Positions 16,341-25,900 of a stretch of DNA of 43,683 bases are shown one piece after another (the first letter of the stretch is position 1; every line of letters begins with the position of its first letter). This DNA comes from Empedobacter falsenii (lineage in GTDB: Bacteria > Bacteroidota > Bacteroidia > Flavobacteriales > Weeksellaceae), in assembly GCF_019308355.1 (NCBI RefSeq), contig NZ_JAAGKM010000023.1:1-43683 (forward strand), given 5' to 3'. Position numbers and translations under genes: made by a program. The notes below the pieces were generated by a model. The model worked only from the letters and a program-made list of their open reading frames with translations. It was not told the origin of the DNA and did not search any database.

Positions 16341-16348
16341 TACATTTG
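16341..16348 (+). promoter_or_regulatory. -7 box of fabD
   Basis: TACATTTG matches TAnnTTTG and ends 21 bases before the ATG at 16370. The alternative in-frame TTG at 16346 lies inside this box and is not the start. Confidence 0.55.
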
Positions 16349-16369
16349 TCATACATTAAAAATAATACA

Positions 16370-17248
16370 ATGAAAGCATATGTTTTTCCAGGACAAGGTG
16401 CTCAATTCTCTGGAATGGGTAAAGACTTGTACGAAAATTCTGAAATCGCAAAAGAATTATTTGATAAAGCAAACGAAATCTTAGGATTTGATATAAAATC
16501 AATTATGTTTGAAGGTTCTGCAGAAGACCTAAAACAAACAAAAGTTACACAACCTGCAGTTTTTTTACATTCTGTTATTTTAGCGAAAACTTTACCAGAT
16601 TTTAAACCAGAAATGGTTGCAGGACATTCTTTAGGAGAAATTTCTGCTTTAGTTGCAAATGGAACTTTAGACTTTGAATCTGGATTAAAATTAGTGTACA
16701 AACGTGCTTTAGCAATGCAAGCTGCATGTGAAGCTAATCCATCTACAATGGCAGCAATCTTAGGATTAGAAGACAAAATTGTAGAGGATGCTTGTGCAGA
16801 AATTGATGGAGTTGTAGTTGCTGCAAATTACAATTGCCCAGGTCAGTTAGTGATTTCTGGAGAAATTGAAGCGGTTAACGTAGCATGTGAAAAATTGAAA
16901 GAATTAGGCGCAAAACGAGCATTAGTTTTACCAGTAGGAGGAGCTTTTCATTCACCTTTAATGAAACCTGCTGAAGAAGAATTAGCACAAGCTATTGAAG
17001 AAACAACATTCAATACTCCAATTTGTCCAGTTTATCAAAATGTAAGCACAACGGCTGTTACAGATCCTGCTGAAATTAAGAAAAACTTGATTGCTCAATT
17101 AACTGCTCCTGTAAAATGGACACAATCTGTTCAAAATATGATTGCTGATGGTGCGAGTGAATTTATTGAGGTTGGACCAGGAAATACTTTACAAGGTTTA
17201 GTGAAAAAAATAAACAGAGAGGTCTCAACATCTTCGGCACAAATCTAA
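16370..17248 (+). CDS. fabD: Malonyl CoA-acyl carrier protein transacylase
   Basis: FabD loads malonate from CoA onto acyl carrier protein for fatty acid synthesis. The fold markers are all present: FPGQGAQFSGMG at the N-terminus, the nucleophile in GHSLGEISAL (Ser near residue 87), and the catalytic His in GGAFHSPLM near residue 195. The length of 292 residues is normal. I chose the ATG at 16370 (MKAYVFPGQG), as the longer frame begins in the promoter. The GHMP kinase gene starts 5 bases after the stop, so the two are probably one operon. Confidence 0.96.
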   Translation: MKAYVFPGQGAQFSGMGKDLYENSEIAKELFDKANEILGFDIKSIMFEGSAEDLKQTKVTQPAVFLHSVILAKTLPDFKPEMVAGHSLGEISALVANGTLDFESGLKLVYKRALAMQAACEANPSTMAAILGLEDKIVEDACAEIDGVVVAANYNCPGQLVISGEIEAVNVACEKLKELGAKRALVLPVGGAFHSPLMKPAEEELAQAIEETTFNTPICPVYQNVSTTAVTDPAEIKKNLIAQLTAPVKWTQSVQNMIADGASEFIEVGPGNTLQGLVKKINREVSTSSAQI

Positions 17249-17253
17249 ACGAA

Positions 17254-18159
17254 ATGAAAACATACCGTTCCAATGGAAAATTATTCCTTATCGGGGAATA
17301 TATTGTGATTGATGGAGCGAAAGCATTTGCATTGCCCACAAAATATGGGCAATGTTTGTTTGTGGAAAATTCATCAGAAATAGAAAATTTAATCACTTGG
17401 AAAGCAATTAAATTTGATAATTCTATTTGGTTTGAAACTGAAATTAGATTGAATGATTTAGAAATAATTTCGTCTACAAATGATAAATTAAGTCAATCAT
17501 TACAAAATGTTTTAAAACAAGCTAAAATTTTAAATCCTGATTTTTTTGATTCTAATAACAGTTATCAATGTTTAACGAAGTTAGAATATCCGCAAGAATG
17601 GGGACTGGGAAGTAGTTCGACTTTGATTGATTTGATTAGTCAATGGATAGAAATAAATCCGTTTGAATTAAATCAATTAACCTTCAATACAAGTGGTTAT
17701 GATATTGCTTGCGCACATCATCATCAACCGATTTTGTTTTCAAATAATCCTATTGAAGTTGAAGATTTAGAATTGAATTGGAATTTTAAAGATCAACTTT
17801 ATTTTGTTTATCTTAATCAAAAGCAAGATACACAAGCCGTTGTTGGAAATCATTATAAGAACAAATCAAAAGATTGGAAAATGATTCAGGATCTTTCTGA
17901 TTTGGTTGTAAAAGCAACTAAAGTTGAGAGTTTAACTGATTTAGAATGTATTTTAGATGAATATCAAGCACGATTAGGTGATTTTATGCAAATTCCACAA
18001 GTTAAAGAATTGTATTTTCCTGATTATTTAGGAACTGTAAAAAGTCTTGGAGCTTGGGGCGGAGATTTTGTCTTAGTGACGTATAGAGAAGGAATGAACG
18101 ATTATTTTAAAGAAAAAGGATATGAGATTATTATTCCGTTTTCTGAAATGATAAAATAA
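17254..18159 (+). CDS. GYDIA-type GHMP kinase
   Basis: GHMP-superfamily small-molecule kinase of the group named after the motif GYDIA, seen here as SGYDIACAHHHQP near residues 148-160. The ATP-binding glycine loop is present as EWGLGSSSTLIDL near residues 114-126, and the N-terminal part NGKLFLIGEYIVIDGAKA resembles mevalonate and phosphomevalonate kinases. The length of 301 residues is typical. The substrate is not established for this subgroup; an isoprenoid pathway kinase is a reasonable inference, but no mevalonate gene is adjacent. It follows fabD by 5 bases and ends in a terminator shared with the opposite gene. Confidence 0.88.
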   Translation: MKTYRSNGKLFLIGEYIVIDGAKAFALPTKYGQCLFVENSSEIENLITWKAIKFDNSIWFETEIRLNDLEIISSTNDKLSQSLQNVLKQAKILNPDFFDSNNSYQCLTKLEYPQEWGLGSSSTLIDLISQWIEINPFELNQLTFNTSGYDIACAHHHQPILFSNNPIEVEDLELNWNFKDQLYFVYLNQKQDTQAVVGNHYKNKSKDWKMIQDLSDLVVKATKVESLTDLECILDEYQARLGDFMQIPQVKELYFPDYLGTVKSLGAWGGDFVLVTYREGMNDYFKEKGYEIIIPFSEMIK

Positions 18160-18200
18160 CAAAAAAGCAGATTTGATTTCAAATCTGCTTTTTTGTTATT
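18155..18200. terminator. Bidirectional terminator between convergent genes
   Basis: A perfect 21-bp stem (18155-18175 with 18180-18200) around a 4-nt loop has A runs on the left arm and T runs on the right arm, so it works on both strands. It overlaps the stop codons of both the GHMP kinase and the LPS-kinase-like gene. Confidence 0.85.
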
Positions 18201-18978
18201 ATTTTTTACCAATCATGGCTTTTAATTTCTTTTTTCGAGCTTGTTTTGTCTGAAATTTATGTTGGAATTCTTGCGTTTTATTCCACATAGCTTCAATAAC
18301 TTCCTGTTCTGGTTTATTAATAAGTTTCGCATATTCTTTTCCCATAATTTCAATCATTTCTTTTTGAGGAGTTAGACGAGAAAAATTTTTAATTCGAATA
18401 TCAAAACTCATTGAATTGTGAAAATTCATGCGATTTAAATCAACCAAATAAAATTCGTACTGATTTTCTCCAATTTGCTTGATTAAAGTATTTCCAGGAG
18501 AATGATCCAAAAATTCAATTCCAGCTTCATGCAAATCAAATGTGAATTTTGTAAATTGTTTCAAGATTTCATTTCGATTTTCCCAAATCGGAATTTCAAC
18601 TAATTCACGATATGTTAGATCAGCTTCAACTAGTTCACAAAAATAATAGCTATCTCTAAAATTAACAGCAGTTTTGTTTTCGACAAAAGCAATAGGATAA
18701 GGCGTTAGAAAACCTAATCTAATCAATTCCTTTGCATATTCATAAGAGCGTTCAGCTTTTGATTTTCTAAAAAATCTATAAACAAATTTGTTAACAACAT
18801 TAGGAATTTTGAATGATTTAATCGTAGCAATTTTACCCGACTCTAATTTCTTTTTCTTTATAGAGTTTCTCGTACCTTTTGCAATATAATCATCAATCAA
18901 ATCAAAATTGTCAATAATAGATTTGATTTCATTTTTTGTAGTAGGAAATTGTTGGTTTACGACAATTTTTTGTGTCAT
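18199..18978 (-). CDS. LPS kinase-like protein (WaaP/InaA superfamily)
   Basis: A 259-residue protein-kinase-like enzyme of the lipopolysaccharide (Kdo/WaaP) kinase superfamily. The ATP lysine is probably in GKIATIKSFKIP, the catalytic loop is FLDHSPGNTLI (Asp and Asn near residues 155-160), and the metal-binding Asp is in YLVDLNRM near residue 177. The C-terminus is very basic (QARKKKLKAMIGKK), which suits contact with membrane phosphates. Expected role: phosphorylation of an inner-core sugar on the cytoplasmic side. It is divergent from a GT4 glycosyltransferase gene and 2 kb from the GT9-GT2 fusion, which supports an LPS role. A -7 box TATCTTTG lies about 55 bases upstream. Confidence 0.85.
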   Translation of the reverse strand: MTQKIVVNQQFPTTKNEIKSIIDNFDLIDDYIAKGTRNSIKKKKLESGKIATIKSFKIPNVVNKFVYRFFRKSKAERSYEYAKELIRLGFLTPYPIAFVENKTAVNFRDSYYFCELVEADLTYRELVEIPIWENRNEILKQFTKFTFDLHEAGIEFLDHSPGNTLIKQIGENQYEFYLVDLNRMNFHNSMSFDIRIKNFSRLTPQKEMIEIMGKEYAKLINKPEQEVIEAMWNKTQEFQHKFQTKQARKKKLKAMIGKK

Positions 18979-19032
18979 TTTCTTGAATTCTTAATATTTA
19001 ATATAGATTTTCTATATTTCATTTTAATCTGT

Positions 19033-19052
19033 CAAAGATATGTTTATTTTTG
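19033..19052. promoter_or_regulatory. Divergent promoter boxes of the LPS kinase and GT4 genes
   Basis: TATCTTTG on the minus strand (19033-19040) and TATTTTTG on the plus strand (19045-19052) are both TAnnTTTG matches, only 4 bases apart. The two polymerase footprints would overlap, so the two genes probably compete for transcription. Confidence 0.45.
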
Positions 19053-19084
19053 TGGAGAAAGCCTAACTATTTCTAAAAACAGAT

Positions 19085-20182
19085 ATGAGAATTTTAAATG
19101 TTACTTCTATTGAAGATTGGAGAGGAGGAGATGCTCAAATGTATACTATATATAATCTACTAAAAAAATATGATGAAATAGAACAATTTATATTATGTCC
19201 AGATACATCAATATTGTCTCAAAAATGTGAAGCTGATAAAGCGAGTTATTTTACTTATAATAAAAAAAGTAAAATTAAAAGTCTTATAAAACCAATACAA
19301 CAAATTGTAAAGAATCAAAACATAGATGTTTTACATGTTCATGATTCAAGTGCATTATCTGCATCAATTTTAGCTAAAATTCTTAGTTGTAGGGATGTTA
19401 GGATTATCTATAGCCGTAAGAGAAATAATAGAATAAAGAACAATTTTTTTAGTAAACTAAAATATGATAATAAATATGTAGAAGAAATTGTTTGCGTTTC
19501 TAAAGCTGTAGAACAAATATATCATGATGTTAATGTAAGTCCTAATAAACTAGTTACAATTTATGATGCTATTGATGTTCAGAAGTTTTCAAATCAAATT
19601 TCAAAAAATATTATTCATAAAGAGTTGAATCTTTCTAATGAAACTAAGATTGTCGGAAATATTTGTTCTTTAACGAAACAGAAAGATGTAAAGACATTTA
19701 TTGATTCTGCAAAGGTAATTATTGAAAATTATAACGAAGAAATTGCATTTGTAATAATTGGTGATGGAGTTTTAAAAGATGATTTGAAAGAGTATTCAGA
19801 ATTAAAAGGATTAAATGACAAAGTCTATTTTTTAGGATTTAGAGATAATGTTGATGAATTATTACCAGAATTAGATGTTTTGTTAATAACTTCATTAACA
19901 GAGGGTTTACCATTGTCTATTTATGAAGCTTTCGCAAGTAGAGTACCTATTGTATCAACAAAAGCTGGTGGGATTTCCGAAGTTGTTAAAAATAATGAGA
20001 CAGGTTTTGTATCTGAAATTAAAGATGTAGATGATTTAGCTAAAAAAGTAATATTAATCTTATTAAATGATGAGTTAAGGAATAATATTATTGAAAATGC
20101 ATATCAATTAGTATCTACAAAGTTTGATTTAAAAAATTTAGAAGAAAATTATTTAAATTATTATAAAACTTTAAATCAATAA
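19085..20182 (+). CDS. Glycosyltransferase family 4
   Basis: GT-B fold glycosyltransferase of 365 residues, retaining type. The opening ILNVTSIEDWRGGDAQMYTI contains the Gly-rich acceptor-side loop, VLHVHDSSAL follows, and the C-terminal half shows VGNICSLTKQKDV, FVIIGDGVLKDDL and the E-x7-E signature in EGLPLSIYEAFASRVPIV. Cytoplasmic, probably membrane associated, adding a sugar to a lipid-linked or LPS core acceptor. It is somewhat richer in A+T than its neighbours, as is common for surface-glycan genes. It is transcribed divergently from the LPS kinase-like gene. Confidence 0.92.
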   Translation: MRILNVTSIEDWRGGDAQMYTIYNLLKKYDEIEQFILCPDTSILSQKCEADKASYFTYNKKSKIKSLIKPIQQIVKNQNIDVLHVHDSSALSASILAKILSCRDVRIIYSRKRNNRIKNNFFSKLKYDNKYVEEIVCVSKAVEQIYHDVNVSPNKLVTIYDAIDVQKFSNQISKNIIHKELNLSNETKIVGNICSLTKQKDVKTFIDSAKVIIENYNEEIAFVIIGDGVLKDDLKEYSELKGLNDKVYFLGFRDNVDELLPELDVLLITSLTEGLPLSIYEAFASRVPIVSTKAGGISEVVKNNETGFVSEIKDVDDLAKKVILILLNDELRNNIIENAYQLVSTKFDLKNLEENYLNYYKTLNQ

Positions 20183-20207
20183 TATTCTCATTTCAACTTT
20201 CCTACAA

Positions 20208-20215
20208 TACCTTTG
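20208..20215 (+). promoter_or_regulatory. -7 box of tsaC
   Basis: TACCTTTG matches TAnnTTTG and lies 25 bases before the ATG. Confidence 0.5.
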
Positions 20216-20240
20216 CACTCAAATTTATAAAACAAATAAA

Positions 20241-20798
20241 ATGTCAGATATAAACGAAATTGTAGCCAAACTAAAACAAGGAGAAACAATGCTTTATCCA
20301 ACAGATACAATTCTTGGATTGGGTTGTGATGCGAAGAATGAGGCTGCAATCGAAAAAATTTATCAGATAAAAAATCGCCCTTCATCAAAATCGTTGATTA
20401 TTTTAGTTGACTCACCACGCATGTTACAAAATATTGTTGAGGTGCCAGAATTAGCTTGGGATTTGATTGATTTGAATGAAAAACCTCTTACAATTATTTA
20501 CGATAATCCAAAAGGTTTACCACAATCGTTAGTTGCAGAAGACAATACAATTGCTATTCGATTAACAGACGATTTGTTTTGTAAGAAAATCATAGGGAAA
20601 TTAGGTGGACCAATTGTGTCTACATCGGCTAATTTATCAGGAGAACCTTCTCCAAAAGTGTTTTCGGAAGTTAATCCTACTATTTTAGAGCGTGTTGACT
20701 TTTATCCAGACGAGACAAAAACCTTTGTGCCTCAGTTTACTGCATCAACGATAATTAAATTAGGTCTAGATAACGAAGTAAAAGTTATTAGAGAGTAG
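20241..20798 (+). CDS. tsaC: L-threonylcarbamoyladenylate synthase
   Basis: TsaC/YrdC-Sua5 family; makes threonylcarbamoyl-AMP from threonine, bicarbonate and ATP, the first step of the t6A37 tRNA modification. Residues typical of the RNA- and ATP-binding cleft are visible: MLYPTDTILGLGCDA, IYQIKNRPSSKSLIIL (the KxR...SK block), VAEDNTIAIRL and GPIVSTSANLSGEP. At 185 residues it is the short YrdC form without the Sua5 C-terminal domain. The cca gene follows 31 bases later, so two tRNA-maturation genes are adjacent. Confidence 0.94.
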   Translation: MSDINEIVAKLKQGETMLYPTDTILGLGCDAKNEAAIEKIYQIKNRPSSKSLIILVDSPRMLQNIVEVPELAWDLIDLNEKPLTIIYDNPKGLPQSLVAEDNTIAIRLTDDLFCKKIIGKLGGPIVSTSANLSGEPSPKVFSEVNPTILERVDFYPDETKTFVPQFTASTIIKLGLDNEVKVIRE

Positions 20799-20817
20799 TT
20801 TTTTATTTCAAAACATA

Positions 20818-20825
20818 TACTTTTG
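20818..20825 (+). promoter_or_regulatory. -7 box of cca, leaderless geometry
   Basis: TACTTTTG is followed by CAGA and then the ATG, the same 4-base spacing as at uvrB and ruvX. Read-through from tsaC is the alternative source of cca transcript. Confidence 0.45.
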
Positions 20826-20829
20826 CAGA

Positions 20830-22251
20830 ATGAAAATCTTAGAAGCCGTATCAAATCCAATTTTTAAAAATGTAGCAGAAGTTGCTGATGAAATCAATCA
20901 AGAAACTTATGTAGTTGGTGGATTTGTACGCGATTATTTATTGAATCGTGGTCAGAAAAAAGACATCGATTTTGTAACAGTAGGAAATGGAATTTTATTG
21001 GCTAAAGAATTGGCTAATAAATTAGGACATACATCACAAGTTTCAGTTTTTAAACGTTTTGGAACAGCAATGTTCAAATATAAAGACACAGATTTGGAAT
21101 TTGTAGGTGCACGAAAAGAGAGTTATTCAGAAGATAGTCGAAAACCACATGTAGAAGACGGAACGTTGGAAGATGACCAAAAACGTCGTGATTTTACAAT
21201 CAATACATTGGCAATTTCGATGAATAAAGAGAATTTTGGTGAATTAATTGATCCTTTCAATGGAGTTGAAGATTTGAATAATAAAATCATCAAAACTCCT
21301 TTAGAGCCGAATGTTACCTATTCTGATGATCCTTTACGCATGATGCGTGCGATTCGTTTTGCAGCTCAATTGGAGTTTGAAATAGAAAAAAAATCTTTTC
21401 AGGCAATAATTGATAATGCTGAACGTATTAATATCGTATCTTTTGAACGCGTAATGGATGAGTTTCAAAAAATTATGATGACGGATAAACCTTCGGTCGG
21501 ATTATTGTTATTGGAACAATCAGGATTAATGCAACATATTTTACCAGAATTGGTTGCATTAAAAGGAATTGAAGAGGTTGAAGGTCAAAAACATAAAGAT
21601 AATTTTTATCATACATTAGAAGTCGTTGATAATATTTCTGTCAACACAGATAATGTTTGGTTACGTTGGGCAGCGTTGTTGCATGATATTGGAAAAGCTG
21701 TAACTAAACGTTTTGATAAAAATGTAGGTTGGACATTTCATTCGCATGAATTTGTTGGATCTAAAATGGTATTAAAATTGTTCAGACGATTAAAATTACC
21801 ATTAGGACCACAAGTAAAATATGTTCAGAAATTGGTAATGATGAGTTCTCGTCCAATTGCAGTTGTAACAGATGACGCAACAGATTCAGCTTTACGCAGA
21901 TTATTGTTTGATGCTGGAGAAGATTTCGACGATTTAATTACGCTTTGTAAAGCCGATATTACAACAAAAAATGAACGTAAACAGAAACGTTTTAAACAAA
22001 ATTTTGAAGTTGTAGAACAAAAAATAAAAGATGTTGAAGAACGTGATAAAGTACGTAATTTTCAACCACCAATTACAGGTGAACAAATAATGAAAATATT
22101 TGATATTCAGCCAGGAAAAGAGATTGGAATCTTAAAAAATGCCATCAAAGAAGCAATTTTAGAAGGCGAAGTAGAAAATAATTATAATTCTGCATTAGAA
22201 TTTGTAATTAATATGGGAAAAGATTTAAATTTGGAACCGAAAAATATTTAG
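20830..22251 (+). CDS. cca: CCA-adding tRNA nucleotidyltransferase with HD domain
   Basis: Class II nucleotidyltransferase that adds or repairs the 3' CCA of tRNA, or an A- or poly(A)-adding relative. The head domain shows YVVGGFVRDYLL and the metal-binding DIDF, followed by RRDFTINTLA and the neck region DDPLRMMRAIRFAAQLEFE. An HD domain begins near residue 275 (LLHDIGKAVTKR), as in the fused bacterial forms. The full length is 473 residues. The only tRNA gene in the window does not encode CCA, consistent with a need for this enzyme. The next gene starts 3 bases after the stop. Confidence 0.95.
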   Translation: MKILEAVSNPIFKNVAEVADEINQETYVVGGFVRDYLLNRGQKKDIDFVTVGNGILLAKELANKLGHTSQVSVFKRFGTAMFKYKDTDLEFVGARKESYSEDSRKPHVEDGTLEDDQKRRDFTINTLAISMNKENFGELIDPFNGVEDLNNKIIKTPLEPNVTYSDDPLRMMRAIRFAAQLEFEIEKKSFQAIIDNAERINIVSFERVMDEFQKIMMTDKPSVGLLLLEQSGLMQHILPELVALKGIEEVEGQKHKDNFYHTLEVVDNISVNTDNVWLRWAALLHDIGKAVTKRFDKNVGWTFHSHEFVGSKMVLKLFRRLKLPLGPQVKYVQKLVMMSSRPIAVVTDDATDSALRRLLFDAGEDFDDLITLCKADITTKNERKQKRFKQNFEVVEQKIKDVEERDKVRNFQPPITGEQIMKIFDIQPGKEIGILKNAIKEAILEGEVENNYNSALEFVINMGKDLNLEPKNI

Positions 22252-22254
22252 AAA

Positions 22255-22767
22255 GTGATATATAAAATTCGTGTATTCCTTGATGCAAAAGAGGATGTTT
22301 TTAGAGACATAGAAATTAAAGAGAAGCAAACATTATTCACATTGTACAAAGGTATTATTAGTGCTTTTAGTTTACAAGGTGAGGAGTTGGCATCGTTCTA
22401 TGAAGTAGATGAAGATGGAAACCAAACAAAAGAAATTCCTTTAGAGGATATGTCTGATGATGGAACTGATGAAACAATGGCTGATTTTTATATCAAAGAA
22501 GCTTTTGCTAATCAAGGAGATCGTATGGCTTTTGTATATGATTTTATGGAAATGTGGACATTTGTGGCTGAATTAATTTCTGTAGAAGATAAACCAGCTG
22601 TTCTTAATTATCCATTAACGGTTTACCGTTTCGGTTCAATGCCTCTTAAAGCGCCTAAAAAAGACATGATGGTTGATTTAGACGATGAAGAAGATATTGA
22701 TTTTGCAGAAGATGCTGAATTAAATGATTTACAAATCGACGAAGATTTAGACGTAGACGATTTATAA
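22255..22767 (+). CDS. pRiA4b ORF-3-like (IS1096 TnpR passenger) family protein
   Basis: A 170-residue acidic protein matching the plasmid pRiA4b ORF-3 family as I know it: opening YKIRVFLDAKEDVFRDIEI, then LYKGIISAFSLQGEELASFY and a central VYDFMEMWTFVAELI. The C-terminal third is a run of Asp and Glu (VDLDDEEDIDFAEDAEL and DEDLDVDDL). Despite the family name, no transposon genes are near; chromosomal copies in Flavobacteriia seem to be ordinary genes of unknown role. Translation starts at GTG (22255), 3 bases behind the cca stop, so it is probably coupled to cca. A GCAA-loop terminator follows. Confidence 0.82.
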   Translation: MIYKIRVFLDAKEDVFRDIEIKEKQTLFTLYKGIISAFSLQGEELASFYEVDEDGNQTKEIPLEDMSDDGTDETMADFYIKEAFANQGDRMAFVYDFMEMWTFVAELISVEDKPAVLNYPLTVYRFGSMPLKAPKKDMMVDLDDEEDIDFAEDAELNDLQIDEDLDVDDL

Positions 22768-22794
22768 AAACTACAACTAATCAACTTATATATC

Positions 22795-22830
22795 AAAAAA
22801 TCTGAATGGCAACATTCAGATTTTTTTTTG
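22795..22830 (+). terminator. Terminator of the tsaC-cca region
   Basis: A perfect 14-bp stem (AAAAAATCTGAATG with its complement) capped by a GCAA tetraloop is followed by a T run. Confidence 0.9.
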
Positions 22831-22918
22831 TGCTATATATCAACCATTTGATAATTTTTTTACTTCCAGAACCAACCATTTTTCCGTAACTTGCATCTAC
22901 TGATAAAAGAAAGAATCT

Positions 22919-25900
22919 ATGAAACAGCTACTGTTTTTATTATTAATTTTAACCAATTCGATGCTTATGGCTCAATCCCCAACGATTGATCAAAAGTGGA
23001 AAGAAATTGACCAGCAAATGCAAAATGGTCAATTCAAATCTATCCAACCAAAAATTGATGAACTTAAAACGTTATCAAAAAAGCAAAATAATCAACAAAG
23101 TTATCTGAAAGCTTTGTTTTATGAAGCAAAAATAAAAGTTGCAACTTCTGATGAAACAGATGATGTAAACTTCGTTTTTGATTTGTTTAAAAAGGATTTA
23201 GATGAAAAATCAATTGTAAATAATGCGATTGTTTATTCATATTTAGCTGAGTTATATCAATTGTATTACAACGAAAATCGTTGGAAAATCAATAGTCGTA
23301 CAAATGTCGAAAATCAAGCTACAAATGATGTGAGATTTTGGACAGAAGATACTTTTAAGAAAATAATTAATGATTATTTTTCGAAATCAATTCAACCAAA
23401 AAATGAATTAATAAATGCAAAATCTCAAGATTATAAAATGATTTTGAATATTGCAAATGATAAGAAAAATGCGCAACAACAATTTGATTTAACGCCAACA
23501 TTGTATGATGTTTTAGCAAGAAATTATATCAATTATCTGAATGAGAATGATGAAAAAGATAAAGCAAATCAATTGCTTTCTGATTTAGTTGAGATTAATA
23601 AACAAAAGAATAACGAAAATGCTGTTTTGTACAATGAATTGATTTTAATTGATTCAAACCGCGGTTCGACTTCGGTTCAAGAAATTATTAAACAAAAAGA
23701 ATCTTTAGCAACAAAATATCCAAAAGCCTGGTATTCGTCTTATGTGTATGCAACTTTAGCGACAGATTATTATGGTTTGCAAGAAGATAAATTGGCGAAC
23801 GTAAATAAGATTTTTGAACTACAACAAAAAGTTGCGAAGCTTTATCCAAATTCGGAGGAATTAGAGAATATAAATAATTTAGTTTCGAAGATAAAATCGC
23901 AAGAATTAAGTGTACAAGCAGAGCGATATATTAATGAAAATCAGAATACACCAATTCAATTAACGCATAAAAATTTGTCGCAAGTTTTTGTGAGAATTTT
24001 CGCTTATAATGAAGGTTTTGATGGAAAAGATAAAGTACAAGCGTTAAATGTTTACAACGAAAATAAAATTGCAGAAGCGCAAAAATTTCTGAATAGTTTA
24101 CAAGTTGTTGATCAATATACAATTGATGTCAAATCGTTTGAAGATTATCAAAATCATTCGACAATTGTCAAATTAAATCCACTTAAATCTGGTCGTTATA
24201 TTGTCCTTTTTTCGAATAATTCTGAATTCAAAATCAACACAAAAGACGATATTGATTATTTGGATATAATGGTTTCGAAATATGCGATAAACTCGCTGAA
24301 TGAAAAGGTTTCGGTTGTGAATCGTGAAACTGGAAAACCAGAAAGTAATGTTGCGGTTGAGTTTTCTAATTTGTCAGATTATAATAAAAAGGAATTTAAA
24401 ATTTTAACGTCGGATAAAGATGGAATAATTACAATTCCTTCGGGTTGGAGAAATCTTCAATATCGCGTAAAAGACGAACATACTATTTATTCAACATATT
24501 ATTACGATTACGATCGTTATGATGAAGATGATGATTCTTCTGTCAAAATTTTCACAGATCGTGCGATTTATCGTCCTGGACAAACGGTTTATTTCAAAGG
24601 AATTTATTATTCATCAAATGATAAATCGAGAAATGTCGTTCCAAATTCTAAATTGACGATTGCTTTGTTTGATGTCAATGGTAAAGAACTTTCTAAAGTT
24701 GATTTAACAACAAATGAATTTGGTTCTGTAAATGGAAGTTTTGTTTTGCCAAGTTCAGCATTAACAGGGAATTTCACGATTAGACCTGTAAATGTTCAAG
24801 GTTATTATTCATTCAAAGTGGAAGAATATAAACGTCCAAAATTCAAAGTTGAAATAGAGAAAAATAAAGGTGTTTATAGTTTAAATGACAAGGTAAAAGT
24901 AGAAGGGAAAGCAATCGCTTTTTCTGGTGCTAATATCGATAATGCAAAAGTTTCGTACCGTGTTTATCGTCAAGAAATTTTTACGTTTTGGCCTTGGTAT
25001 CGCTCAATTCCAGCAGATCGTGGCGAGCGAGAAGAAATTACGTTTGGTGATACAACAACTGATGCAGAAGGAAAATTCAATTTCGAATTTGTCGCAAAAC
25101 CGGCTTCTGAGAAAAAGAAAGATGAGGTAAGAACGTACAATTATTTTATCGAAGTAAATGCAACAGATATCAATGGAGAAACGCAGTCTGAGTCTTCTTC
25201 GGTGAAAGTTGGTGATACGAGAATGTCGTTGAATGTGGCTGTTTCAGAGAAAACAAAAGCGGACGATTTGAAAGCTTTCAAAGTTGAAGTGAAAAACTTG
25301 AATGATGAAAAATTAGATGGAAAGGGTCTTATTGAAATTTATTTGTTAAATGCGCCAAAAGAAGTTGTTCGTCGTCAAAAATTTATAACAGATTATAATA
25401 TTTATACGAAAGAAGAATTCAAGAAATTGTTTCCAAATGAGCCTTATGGTGATGAAATTAATCCTAAAACATGGACAACTAATCAAAAGGTTTTCGAAAG
25501 TGATTTTGATACAAAAGTTTCAGATGAAATAAAATTCAATCAAGCGTCAAATTTAGAAGAGGGTTATTATGTCATCAAAGGTTTTGTGATGGATGGAACA
25601 CAAAAAGTTGAGGTGGATAAATTGGTTTATGTTTCGAATGAAAAGAAAGCAAATGAAATCAAAACGCTTTTAGCAGTTTCGCCAAATCAATCAACTTATC
25701 AACCAAAAGATGTTGCAAAAATTGAATTCAAATCGGGTTCTAAAAATACATTTGTGTATTATGAAGTAGAGGCGAATCAAACAATTATTGAGAAAGGTTT
25801 CTTGGATTTGAGTAAAAAATCGGTTGTTGAAATTCCTATCAAAGAAGAATATCGTGGCGGAATTTATGTGAATTATGCGATGACGAAATTCAATGATGTG

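Noticed and set aside
22255-22767. Reading the IS1096 TnpR passenger-type protein as a sign of a mobile element
   Set aside because: There is no transposase, inverted repeat or composition change around it; it is tightly coupled to cca.
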